The notes beneath the pieces are model-generated. The model worked only from the letters and a program-made list of their open reading frames with translations. It did no database searches and had not been told where the DNA came from. Below, in pieces: positions 36,141 through 47,394 of a stretch of 64,000 nt of DNA. The stretch covers positions 49,771,891-49,835,890 of the forward strand of contig JALGPY010000003.1 in assembly GCA_023055425.1 (NCBI GenBank), in the 5' to 3' direction. The position numbers and the translations under genes were made by a program. The stretch comes from Linanthus parryae (taxonomy: Eukaryota; Streptophyta; Magnoliopsida; Ericales; Polemoniaceae). Position 1 is the first letter of the stretch. Each line of letters opens with the position of its first letter.

Positions 36141-37238
36141 CTAACTAATATGACCAAGCTTCATGTGCCAAAGCTTTGAATCATCTTTCAAGGCCTTGAG
36201 ACACTTCAAACTTTTACCCGCAACTTTGTTAGTCTGAAAAGTATAAACATTGGTTGATCTAGAGGCTGTGAGAATGCAATCTCCTGATTTCTCATTGTGC
36301 ACCACACATTTCTCTTTATCAAAGATAACCTTATTGTCATTGTCACAAAGCTGAGATACACTAAGCAAGTTAATTTTCAAACCATCAACTAGATACACAT
36401 CAGAAATAGAGTTTTCAGAATTTGTACCAACTTTACCAATACCAAGAATATGGCATTTTCTTTTGTCACCAAGTGTAATTGAACCTTCCGATTGCTCCTT
36501 CAGTTTTGAGAATAGAGATCTCTTTCCATCATGGGTCTTCAGCAACCACTGTCCATAAACCATTTTTGTTCTTTGGTGACACCCTGCAAACACCAATGTG
36601 TAGTATTTGGATTCATATTCAGGATCAACCATGTTAGGTGGTCTAACCCCTTTAGGAACCCATATCTGTTTAACTTGTCCTTTGAGTTGAAATGGAAAAG
36701 TGTTCCTCCTTATGTGAGGGTCTCTTCTTCTGAAAGGACAAGTCATTTTAACATGACCAGTTTTACAGCAGTAATGACATTTAGAAGAAGTTTTGTTTCC
36801 AGCCTTCACAAATCTGGTATTGTTCTTTCTTGGAAAGTTTGGATTGAATCCAATACCAGCTTTGTGAACTGACTGTGAACTTGATCCAAGAATCAATTTC
36901 AACTTGTGTTCTGATCTAGCAAGCTTAACTTTGATCAATTCATATTCTTGAAGTTTCTCAGTAAGAGTAGTCTTTTGTTTTTCTAATTCATCAACTTGAT
37001 GTTTTAGATTAACAAGGTTGTCACTCATCAAAGAGTTCTCAGTGACTACTTCATTGACTTGTGTTTTCAAGGCTTTGAAACTGGTTTTCAAGGCCTTGAA
37101 ATCACTGTCAGTTTTCTTCTGAGAGATTTCAAGATTCTGATTTAGACAAACAAGTTGTAAGTTCTCTTTTGCTTGCTCATGAAATTTTTCTTTCAAAATT
37201 TTGATCTCTTTCAGATAATCTTCTTCATTTAAAAGCAT
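36141..37238 (-). pseudogene. Copia gag end, zinc knuckle and damaged protease
   Basis: An open frame of 365 codons. Residues 1-120 are a coiled coil rich in Leu/Lys/Glu, and part of it is written by the element's palindromic repeat (FKALKTSFKALKT). A CCHC zinc knuckle follows (CHYCCKTGHVKMTC). The protease region should carry an Asp-Ser-Gly active site in a WYLDSGCSRHMTG-like context. Here only WLLKTHDGKRSLF remains, so the catalytic Asp is gone. It ends with the pre-integrase motif LWHMKLGHIS. Confidence 0.85.
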
Positions 37239-37241
37239 TAT

Positions 37242-38431
37242 TCAAAGATAATATGAAAGAGCATCTTTTGGTTTATAAATCATACAGTTTACCATTACCT
37301 CAATGTTCTTCTCAGAACTTTCATCATGCTTCGCCATGAAGCATAGGTTGGCATGTTCTTCTTCAGATTCTGATTCACTTGAGCTATCTGAACCACTCCA
37401 TGAAGCTATCATAGCTTTCTTTCTTCTGTCATGGTCTTTCTTTTGAAAGCTCTTGCTTTTCTTGTGTGGACAATCTCTTATCAATGTTCTGCATCACCAC
37501 ATTCAAAGAAATTCATGATCTTTGATTTACTTTGTGAAGAAGACTTACCTTTGTAGTCATTGCTACTGGATGGTCTATGTCTTTATCTGTTGAAGTCTTT
37601 GTTTCCAAAGTTTTTCTTAATTTTGAGAATCCCTGTCAAGGCTTTGGAAATCAAAGAAAATGGATCTTCATCATCACTATCCTCAGTTTCAAGGCTTTGA
37701 GTTCTCTCATTTTCTTTGAATTTGAGAGCTAAGTTCTTGACACTTTCTGGGAGCTCTCCATCAGCTTCATTCATAGATATTTCATGTGTCAGAAGCTTCC
37801 CTTGTATATCATCAAGTTGTAGAGTTGAGAGATTCTGAGCTTCTTCAATTGCTGTGGTCTTTGGTTCCCACTTTGTCTTTGGAAGACTTCTTAGAATCTT
37901 CCACACCTTTTCTTCATTGGAAAAATGTTTTCCCAGTGAATCAAGGTTCTTAACAATGTATGTGAACCTCTTGAACATGTCTCTAATAGACTCATCCTCA
38001 TTCATCTTAAAAAACTCATATTTCCTGAGATAGATGTTGATCTTGGTTTGCTTCACTTGACTGGTTCCTTCAAAAGTTACCACAAGTTTATCCAAGATTT
38101 CTTTGGTAGTAGTACAGCTTGAAATCCTGTTTAATTCATCTGTACTCAAAGCACAATATAAGATGTTAATAGCTTTGTAGTTCTTAGAGAATTACTCTAA
38201 TTCAAAAGAGGAAAGTGAGTCTTCAGATTTGGGAGTTCTAATCCTATCTTTATCTGTGTAGAAAGTGTGAGGTCCATTCTGAATAATGGTCCAAAGTTCT
38301 ATGTCTTCATCAATGATGAACATTTTCATCAAGGCTTTCCAGTGAGCAAAATTTTCTCCACAAAATAGAGGAGGTCTGTTAGCAGCTCTTCCCTCTGAGA
38401 ACCCACCATCACCTGCAGTACTCATGATCAC
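37242..38431 (-). pseudogene. Copia gag (UBN2-type capsid), broken
   Basis: Begins with an MSTAGDGG-type N-terminus and RPPLFCGENFAHWKALMKMF, the conserved start of Copia gag. The UBN2 region follows (LVVTFEGTSQVKQTKI, KYEFFKMNEDESI, ILRSLPKTKWEPK). A Ser/Glu-rich segment and a degraded zinc knuckle (HKKSKSFQKKDHD) end it. It spans at least three frames: 38431-38192, 38149-37583 and 37484-37242. A stop follows position 38192. Gag would form the particle; this copy cannot make full-length protein. Confidence 0.85.
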
Positions 38432-38458
38432 CAGATGGTTAAATCTATACAGTGATAC

Positions 38459-38473
38459 AAACTCTGATACTAA
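38459..38473 (-). promoter_or_regulatory. Copia primer binding site
   Basis: On the minus strand TTAGTATCAGAGTTTG follows the LTR after one base. It is a slightly decayed form of the initiator-Met site TGGTATCAGAGC. Confidence 0.75.
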
Positions 38474-38474
38474 T

Positions 38475-39749
38475 TGAAAGTGTGAGTGTGCATGTGGTAA
38501 TGCAGCTAATATACTCTAGAAGGGAGGGGGGGTTGAATAGAGTATGCCAACTTTTTGCAAAGCTGGCTAGGATGAAAAGATCTGTGAAAACTAGTGAAGT
38601 TCAAGCCCTTGGAATGAAGTACAGTTTGGAAATATCAGTCAATTCAAGGCCTTGAAAAGAGTTTCAAACCCTTGAAAACAGACAAGTTTGAATGCTGTGA
38701 AATGCTGAGTAAGTAAGGAAAATATAAGTGCAAGAGACACAGGATTTATAGAGTTCAGTCCACTTGGACCTAAGTCTCTACCTCAGGGATCTTCTCCCTG
38801 CAGGATTTTCAACACAATTCTTATTAATCAAAATCTAAGCCTTAGATCTCAAGCACAGAGAGATGACTTACTCTGTTACAGCTTGTGGTTCTTCCTAACC
38901 TATGTAGTACCTGCTCTAGCTAACTGATTAACTAAGAATTATCTATTGTTCACCTTGAAAAATCCTTGATAATAAAGATAGAGATATTACATAAATGATC
39001 TACCAATAAAGCACAATACAGAAGAACACTTAGAGTGTAGAAACTGCAGTGAAGTATGCAGTCATCTTCTGTGAATGGATTGTGATATTGATGAACTTCT
39101 TTGATGCTTGTCAATCCAGAACTTTTTCTCTCTTTTTGTCCGTTGAGTGTTGTGTCCTGTTGCTTCAGAAATGAGCTCTATTTAAACTTCAAACAGCTCT
39201 ACATATCTTCCCAGATTTTTAGCAACAGATCTCCTATTTAGTAGGCAACAGACTTTGACTCTTTGACAATCTTCTCCAATGGTTAAGTGATCACAATATT
39301 CAGAGATAATGTCGTGATCTTGCATTTTAATAGGTTGAGAAGTTGTCAAGCCATTTAGATCAAACACAGAATCATCTTCTCAATTATATCCTTTCCTACA
39401 CAAGTTAGATTAGGAAATAATCTCTGCAAACTAGGAAATAAAATTCCCTGCTAAAACATAGTCAAGCAAATGATATTCTATGTTCAAACAAGTTACAATA
39501 ATTTGTCTTTCATCATCAAATAACAGTAAGACAATCATATAAAGGAGAGATATGAAATCAACTTAGAAGAGTTTACAGAAAACTGCCCCTGAGAATGTTC
39601 ACATAGGTTAAGCAGTTTAAAGGCTTTGAATCCAGTTTCAAGGCCTACACTATTTTCAAGCCTATGAGAACTGATTTAAGGCTTTGAAAGCTGGTTCAAG
39701 GCCTTGAAATAGTTAGACTATTCCAAGCCTTGCACAAACTGATCTTATA
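38475..39749 (-). repeat. Copia 5' LTR (right)
   Basis: 1,275 bp, homologous to 30828-32125 with many substitutions and small indels, including loss of one copy of the AAGGCCTTGAA-type repeat near 38600. Confidence 0.92.
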
Positions 39750-40702
39750 AACTTGTTTTGTTTACTGCGGATTTTATGAATAGCTAGATTTGTTATCTAG
39801 GTTCTATGGAGATGAACCTAGGGTTTATGCACTAGACAAAGTTTCCGGATTAAGTATTTGATTCATGTTTCGATCTTTTAATTGTATTGTTCTTCTTGTT
39901 TATCGTATATCTTGATCACTTAGGGCGATTGACACGTCTAGGGTGACAAGAACAACGTTGGGAAGATGAATCAATAGGTTATTTGAATCGTAGCTTAAAG
40001 ATTATTGTCTTGTTAGTTGGATTGATTGTTATGAACTAATTACATAGCCTAAAAGGACTCGCGAACCAGTTAGGCTAGCTTTCTAGGTGGGTGCTCGAGA
40101 GAGACTTTACTAGATACGAACGAGAACATGAAATTAACCCGAATCATTGAGACTGAGAGGTGAGATGATAGGACTAGTCGTGTGAGGGTAGATCCGATTG
40201 TGTAGCGTTGGGCATTGGTGGACCGATAGGACCCAATGATCAGCTTAACGTTAGGCGATTAGAACCATATCGGTGGACGATGGTGGACCGACAGGACCCG
40301 TAGTCGACTGATAGGTAGAACAACATGAGACCGAGAGGAGATTGTCAATGCTATTACCCGAAACAACTGATTAGATGATATCGTGTTTCAGTACTATACA
40401 CGGAACTGTCTAAAACCCTAGGAGATCCATAGATCGCCTAGTTATTCTCCATACCTATTTACTAATATAAAAAATTCAAAAATATTAGTTAGTTGTTTTT
40501 TTTTTTCATTTCAGTTACTTGTTTGAGGGTGAAGAATTCTTATAAATCAATTTCTTCCTCCTGTTACTGTATTCTGAATTAATAACTAATTAAATAATCT
40601 CAAGCTTGTCCTCGTGGGATCGATAACTCGGGGTTGAAATACCACCCTAAATTACTTGACCGTGCACTTGCGCATACGCGTTAGTAAATCCGCTTCGGTT
40701 AC

Positions 40703-42545
40703 TAATTTGCTTAAGTTGTTACAGATTTATGAAATTTCTTCTGGTCAATCTTTGAACTTCCAGAAATTGACTAGGATGTTCTCTAATAACGCCGAACATC
40801 TTGATAGCCAAATCTTGGGAAGCATGTGTGGTGTTCAGATTGTCAACAAGCATGATTGCTACTTGGGCCTACCCACCAACTTTGGTACACAAAAGGAAAC
40901 TTCTCAAAATGTTATTAAAGGAGTTAGTGTTAGCACAAAGGGTTGGATGGAAAAGTCACTCTCGGTGTCTGGTAAGGAAATTCTTACTAAAGCGGCTGCG
41001 CAAGTTATTCATAACTATGCAATGAGCTATTTTCTGCTGCCAAAGGGGATATACGATGGCATCGAGAAACTGATTCTAGAGTTATGGTAGGGGGATACTA
41101 AAGACAAGAGAGTGATGCACTGGATGAACTGGGACCGCCTAAAAGAATATAAGAGCAAAAGGGTTCGGGGTACATAGATTTCCGCAACTTCAATATTGCC
41201 CTTCTTGCCAAATAAGTCACGAGATTAATCCATAATCCTACTTCTCAACAGGATTTTGCAACATAAGTATTATAGAGATTCAAAGGTGCTTGAGGCGGAG
41301 TCGAAAGCTCAGATATCGTACGCCTTTAGGGGGATCTTAGCATGGCGGGACCGTAATAAGAGATGATCTTTTCGGCGTCTAGGTAACGGACGATGCATGA
41401 ACCCACTATACGACAAATGCATTCCAAGGCCAAATAACCATCGAGTGATCACTCCAGCCCCAAATATTGTTACGTGAGAGTTTCTGATTTTAAATGGAAG
41501 GTGGTAGGAGAAAATGTTGACCATGTACCTTTGGGAGCTGGACGTCGAAGAGATAATGAAGATCCCAATCTCAACTTGAATTGTTGAAGACACTAGATGC
41601 TGCTACATACTGAATTTGGCGTCGACACGGTTGCGTCGGGATAAAGAGTTCAATGCGAGGTTGCCTCCGAGCAAAGTGAGACATCCACATGTAATGATAG
41701 GAGATGGCTAACAAATCTGTGGTTGCTCAAATTCCCAAGAAGGTATTGTATCCTTCTTGATGCCTACAGAACTCGTCTCTGCCGGTTGGTAGGTAGCTTC
41801 AGCAACGAGGTATGGAAGTCCTGATTGAGTGTTGTTTTTTTCACTGGGCACCCCGAGTTTGAAAATCACGTATTCCTAGGTTGTCGCTTCTGGTTGAGCA
41901 AATTCCTAATAGCATAGAAGATATTGTTGGAAACTGGCTGGAGTTCATTTTCCTCAACGAATCTGTCAAAATAAGAGAAATATGGGCTACTGGAGTATGG
42001 GTCATTTGGTTTTGCTGGATCTCCACTCGGTTAAAGGAAAAAAGTTTTACAGCGGAAAGCATGGCAGAAAGAGTCGTCTACCATTTCAGTTCCTTCAAAC
42101 AAGCGGAGGGGTCACACGCTCTTGCTCGTTCGATGGAAGAGGTGGAGAAGAACACGCACTAGGCTCGCCCGCTTGATTCGTGGGTAAAGTTAAACTGCGA
42201 TGCATCTCGTCATCCCCACCAGTGGAGTGGCCGGAGTAGCTTCGCGATGCGGCTGGTGAATTTCCTCTATCAGTAGCATTTTAGGCGGAAGCTTGGTGAT
42301 GTGAGTACCGAGATTGATGAGCTCCTTAATGACTACTGTCGATTTCTTGGATAATTTGTGGAGTCCGAGATTGTACAACTGTCTCGTTCGGGAAACGGAA
42401 CCGCACACCTATTTACACACAGGTCCCTGCAGTTGCGTCTATATGCCACTTTTCTCAGAAGCCCCTATGGGCTAGTGATGTATATAGAGCCCTTTGGCTT
42501 CTAATGAATTTGTTTCCTAATTTTTTTGTTAAATTAAAATAAAAG
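40703..42545 (+). pseudogene. LINE, piece 4: reverse transcriptase thumb, zf-RVT and RNase H
   Basis: Directly continues piece 3. NLLKLLQIYEISSGQSLNFQ, then CYLGLPTNFGTQK, KGWMEKSLSVSGKEILTKA and SYFLLPKGIYDGIE are standard LINE blocks after the catalytic motif. Further on there are remnants of the zf-RVT region (41440-41900) and an RNase H-like start (WVKLNCDAS at about 42182; SGNGTAHLF near 42396). An A-rich tail near 42530-42545 marks the probable 3' end. Stops and frameshifts are frequent after 41088. Confidence 0.85.
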
Positions 42546-42962
42546 GCATGTGTTTTCCTTTGGTCTCTTTTTGGAAACTCTTCTTTCCTTTAATTTTCTT
42601 GGAAAATCGTTTGTCTTCCAATTTTTTTGGAAACTCCAAAACGTAGACGGACAAGAAGAGCAAAACATGTAGAGGAACAATCCCGTTTCAGCACTGGAAA
42701 CAATCTTCACCGTTCAAACCCACCCACCCCTTTCCCCTATAAATCACACATCTGATCTCGTTACCCAAACCCTCTCTCTTTCCCCTGTCAACTACGAACC
42801 CCGCAAACTCCTCTTCACCTCTCTCTCACCTAGGGTTTCCATCGTCTGTAAGTTCTCTCTCTCTTTAGTCTCTGTAGCTATCGAATTCCAAGGATCTCTA
42901 ATCGATTGCGTTTTTATAATCTTCCAATTCGTGTTTTTGTAGATCAATTTGATCATTGAAAG
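42546..42962 (+). promoter_or_regulatory. Promoter and 5' leader of the DnaJ gene
   Basis: TATAAA at 42738-42743 stands about 220 bp before the start codon. It is followed by a C/T-rich leader (ACCCTCTCTCTTTCCCC, then TCACCTCTCTCTCACCTAGG), as in many plant housekeeping genes. A 5' UTR intron is possible between a GTAAG at about 42848 and TTTTTGTAG at about 42943. Confidence 0.65.
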
Positions 42963-45900
42963 ATGTTTGGAAGGCCGCCGAAGAAGAGCGACAACACCAA
43001 GTACTATGAAATCCTGGGCGTCCCCAAGAGTGCTTCGCAGGATGATCTGAAGAAGGCTTACCGGAAGGCCGCTATCAAGAACCATCCTGACAAGGGTGGG
43101 GATCCCGAGAAGGTAACCTACCCAAATTAGCCCTCTTTCTGATAATTTTTACCAGATTAGCCCAGTTGATCTATTTGCGTGCCTTTCTAGATCCGTGTTT
43201 GTGTGTATGAGCTGAAGCAATCTTTTTGGTATTTAGCCTGTTTTGGTTGTGATTTGATTGATTTGATTAAGTTGTTCCAGCTGAATTATGTTTGTATAAG
43301 ATGGGTCTTAGCTATCTGTTGTGTGCCTGTTTTGATTTTTTGGTCTTCTGTACTGAGTGTTTGGGTGAGTTGACTTGACTTGGAGGAACTAAGTGAAAGT
43401 TATGGACTTGAGAAAGAATTCGAAGATCGCCCTTTTATGCTCTTACTATGATTCAGAACACAATCTATGTTTGCCTAATTTGCTAGGTTATGCTATTGCT
43501 GACACTAGAGCATGTAAAGCATATATGGATTGTTAACTAGGTCATTAGTCATAACCCCCAAAAAGATGTGATCTTAGAGAATTTGGCTCCAAAATCAAAT
43601 TAAATTAGAAAATATTTTGCTAACTTGTTCAATCCGAGATAGGCAGTTTGACGGTAGGAGGAGTGATATACATTGGTTGAGATTGAAACAATCCAATAGG
43701 TTAAAATTGAACAAAACCGCACCTTGCATAGTAAATACTCCTTATTCCAAAGTATATAGATAGTTCCCCTACTGATACTAAGTAGCTTACCCTTTGATCA
43801 ATCAAACAATTGTGATTTCGAAGCTAAATTAGATTTTGATTGCGCTTTCTCTTTTATAGTTTAAGGAGCTTGCTCAAGCTTATGAGGTTCTAAGCGACCC
43901 AGAGAAGCGAGAAATCTATGATCAGTATGGTGAGGATGCTCTTAAGGAAGGGATGGGAGGCGGTGGAGGTGGACACGATCCATTTGACATCTTCCAATCC
44001 TTCTTTGGTGGTAGCCCATTTGGTGGTAAGGATACATCTCTGTACGTTATTTGGAAGTTGAACTGTCTTCAGTAGTAGTCATATATAGTGTGGTGCATTG
44101 ACTTTCACATAAAATTCCAGGTGGTGGTGGAAGCAGTAGAGGCCGTAGGCAAAGAAGAGGAGAGGATGTCGTTCATCCTCTCAAGGTCTCATTGGAGGAT
44201 CTTTACAATGGAACATCCAAGAAGCTATCCCTCTCGCGCAATGTACTGTGCTCAAAGTGCAAGGGGTGGGTACCTTGATGGGCTTTAGTTCTATACATTA
44301 TTAACTACAAGTCATTCCTCTAACATGTAGCTACGTTGATTTTCTGCAGTAAGGGATCCAAGTCAGGTGCTTCTATGAAATGTGCTGGTTGTCAAGGATC
44401 TGGAATGAAAGTCTCTATTAGACATCTAGGACCATCTATGATCCAGCAGATGCAACATCCTTGCAATGAGTGCAAGGGTACTGGTGAAACAATCAGTGAT
44501 AAGGATCGCTGCCAGCAGTGCAAGGGTGACAAGGTTGTTGGCGAAAAGAAAGTTTTGGAAGTTGCTGTGGAGAAGGGAATGCAGAATGGACAGAAAATCA
44601 CATTCCCTGGAGAGGCCGATGAAGCTGTAAGATCAAAATTTATCTTCTATTTTGTTGTCTCCATTGACATAACGTGTGTTTTACTCAGTGTTCTTACATC
44701 AATCTATCTATTTTGCAGCCTGACACTGTTACTGGGGATATAGTCTTCGTTTTACAGCAGAAGGAGCACCCTAAGTTTAAGAGAAAGGGCGATGATCTTT
44801 TTGTGGAGCACACTTTGTCTCTTACGGAGGCGCTCTGTGGTTTCCAGTTTATTCTGACCCATCTTGATAGCAGGCAGCTGCTCATCAAATCACAGCCCGG
44901 AGAAGTTGTCAAGCCGGGTAAGTTCATATAGTTTGTAGCTTATTCCTCGCTAGGTTCTCCAACAGAAATTCGCTTTATTTGATTGTTAGTCAATACCTAG
45001 TGCGGAATCATTTATATGTTATTTCACAATTACATTGAATCTCTTGGAATACGAATGGGTAGGTAGACATAGTGACCGATACTTTTTAGGCTTGTGGTTT
45101 TGCATTCAACTCAACCTGTTGTTCTCAGCTGTGCCGTGTAGCTTTTGCATGGCACCTGGCTTTGCAGTACAGTAGTGTAGGATATGTTATTCACTGGTCC
45201 CACTTTTCTTTTTACCTCCGGGATCTCTCACTTCCATCTCTTAATCAGAGGAGTATGTTCTAGCTTTGGGCGTGTCAAGCAGTTTTTTCGTATTCTAGAG
45301 TAATTCAATGTGGGAAAAGCTTCAAATGATTCCCTCAAATTTAGGTCCATTTTCGATATTGGAGTTTTTTGATTTGTCTCGAGGAAGGAAACAACAAATA
45401 GCAAGAAATGTAACACAGGTTGTTTTGGAACTCAGATAAAAGGTTCTGTGGGATGGGAAGTGAGAGAAGCAAGATGGTTAGTTACTTAGTCGGTAGATCA
45501 TTTATCCCTCAGATACCAAGGTCCGAGGTTTGAGGCTCACACACCTCTTTATGTAACGGTTATAGCTTGCTAATATGAATAGTTGGGTAAGAAAGAATCC
45601 TATTCTCGAGCGATCAGAAGTACTCGATGTGAGAAGGTATTATTGCCAGTTTGCCATAATGGTGCCTCCATTATCTAATCCACCTCAAATGTTTCATTTA
45701 AGTCTTGTTTGTGTTTAGTACCCCTCAGAATTTGAATCAGATACAGAATCAAATGTTAGTGTAGATATGAGAGTCGGTGAGGAGCTTATATTTGGGATTG
45801 AGGTCAACCTTAAGCAGTACGACTTAATTGTTTCTGATTTAGGTACTGGAATCTTACCCCATTGAAATGTGAAGTTGACCACTTGACCAGTAGATGTAGA

Positions 45901-46550
45901 GCTAGTTTGGTATAAAGATTTGGACTATCGACCCCTGGCCTTTTAGTTGGCAAAGAAAGTTGGTGAACACAAATCTCTGAAATGTTGACTTTGGAGCGCG
46001 GGTTAAAAAAGCTGTAACGAATTTGAATACAGTTGTATTTATTTTTTATTACTGATATGCCCTCTGCGTGTTAGAAATACAGAACATGCTCATTTGTTTA
46101 TAAACCATGATAACAGACTTGTATGAAAAAATTACCCTTAAATAAGGGTGACGAATTGGAAGTGTTTCCCCTAAACCTTGTCAAATTAAACCTAAGAATC
46201 AAATAGTAGCCTGCACAAATAAACAACCTCTATTCTCTAAGATAGAACAGAAGCGCCATAAGATTGAAGCAAATCGTCAAGTAAAAGCTACAGATAAGCA
46301 TTGCATGGTCATGAATATGTCTTGTGTAGTTAGGCTAACTTATTTTTTTACGGTGGACTGATGTGCTAACAGATTGTGTAAGAGAGATCGAGGGGAGAGG
46401 TGCCTTAAGATAACACGTCGGTCAAAAATTCAAAAAGTTTTTCACCCCTTTTTTCTTGCCCTCCATCGTTTTACACTACGAAGTTTCTTGTTTATGGAGT
46501 TTAAAGTCAGGAAAGTCTACAGTCCACACCAAACAACCTATAGTCTTGCT

Positions 46551-46598
<48 letters not shown>

Positions 46599-47394
46599 CT
46601 TGTTTATGGACCAATGTCACGGAAGTAATGTTGATGATAGCTTAGTTAGACTTTCAAGTCTCCAGATTTAACACTTCAAACACATCTAGAGGAATAAGAA
46701 AGTTGGGATTTAAATCCAGAACAGGATGCCCCCACAATCCGCATAGACCACAATGAATGGAGCACAATCCTTCTCTTGTTAATGAGTTGGCTTATTACCC
46801 CTCTTCTGTCCATTCATTGTGTCTACCTGCCATATTCTGTTCTTAGTCCACGACTTCCTCTTGGTATCTATGGTGTTAAAGTTAATGTTGTTGGGAACAA
46901 TGGCCATCTAATTCCTCTTGGATTCAACACCCTTAAGGCCTTCCCATTTAGGAGTTTTGATTCCTTGTTAGAGCTTTAGGTTATGCGAGGTGTTTTCTGA
47001 GACTTGTTACAGTGCGGGTTTTCTCCTAGTAAACAGTGCACTGACCATTGCTGGTTTGATACTTGCAGATTCATTCAAGGCAATAAATGACGAGGGAATG
47101 CCCATGTACCAGAGGCCTTTCATGAGAGGAAAACTGTACATTCACTTCACAGTTGATTTCCCCGAGTCTCTTGCACCAGAGCAATGCAAATCTCTTGAAG
47201 CTGTTCTGCCGCCTAAGCCTTCGATGCAGCTGAGCGATATGGAGTTGGACGAGTGTGAGGAGACTACCCTCCATGATGTTAACATTGAGGAGGAGATGAG
47301 GCGTAAGCAGCAGCAGCAGGCCCAGGAGGCATATGATGAAGACGAAGATATGCATGGAGGTGGTGCCCAGAGAGTGCAATGCGCTCAGCAATAA
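42963..47394 (+). CDS. Type-I (class A) DnaJ/Hsp40 co-chaperone, ANJ1/AtJ2-AtJ3-like
   Basis: DnaJ co-chaperones deliver unfolded clients to Hsp70 and stimulate its ATPase. Six coding exons join in frame: 42963-43112, 43860-44025, 44121-44265, 44350-44626, 44719-44917 and 47069-47394, giving 420 residues, the usual length for plant cytosolic type-I DnaJ. The J domain occupies residues 12-75, with HPD at 41-43. A Gly/Phe-rich linker follows. Four zinc-finger repeats lie at 149-215 ([32 protein letters not shown]). The C-terminal client-binding region comes next, then an acidic Gln/Glu tail. The protein ends CAQQ, a CaaX box for farnesylation, so membrane association is likely. All introns are GT..AG. 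Intron 5 is 2,151 bp and carries a small T-tailed insertion. No stop or frameshift is seen; this is the one clearly intact host gene. Confidence 0.96.
46499..46595 (+). mobile_element. Small T-tailed retroposon-like insertion in DnaJ intron 5
   Basis: A 15-bp direct repeat TTTCTTGTTTATGGA (46484-46498 and 46596-46610) flanks about 50 bp of unique sequence followed by T47 (46552-46598, partly in the repeat). A long target duplication plus a homopolymer tail is the mark of target-primed retroposition. T-tailed SINEs exist in plants, but the body is too short to name. Confidence 0.5.

Larger units (their letters stand above)
30828..39749 (-). mobile_element. Complete but inactive SIRE-type Copia retrotransposon, 8.9 kb
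   Basis: LTRs at 30828-32125 and 38475-39749, exact 5-bp duplication AACTT (30823-30827, 39750-39754), a Met-tRNA-type primer site on the minus strand just inside the right LTR, and a purine tract (AAGGGGAAAT) just inside the left LTR. Genes run right to left as gag, protease, integrase, reverse transcriptase, RNase H (Copia order), followed by an extra frame before the 3' LTR as in the SIRE/Maximus lineage. Frameshifts, stops and a damaged protease make it non-autonomous now. The LTRs differ at many positions, so it is older than the element at 8701. Confidence 0.92.
28799..40697 (+). mobile_element. Solo LTR (probably Tat/Athila-type gypsy) with nested insertions
   Basis: Starts TGATAACCCCG and ends ..CCGCTTCG. 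GTTAC is duplicated on both sides (28794-28798, 40698-40702), and excision restores the LINE frame exactly (SEV-T-NLLKLL). After subtracting the nested hAT-like MITE and the Copia element, about 2.5 kb remain with no coding region. A ..GACCGTGCACTTGCG.. block near the right end resembles sequence near the LTR/primer-site junction of Tat/Ogre-like elements. Solo LTR is the preferred reading; a short non-autonomous element is possible. Confidence 0.75.

Noticed and set aside
42550..42640. Heat-shock elements in the DnaJ promoter
   Set aside because: TTC/GAA-like blocks occur (for example TTCTTGGAAAA) but not with the spacing of a perfect element.
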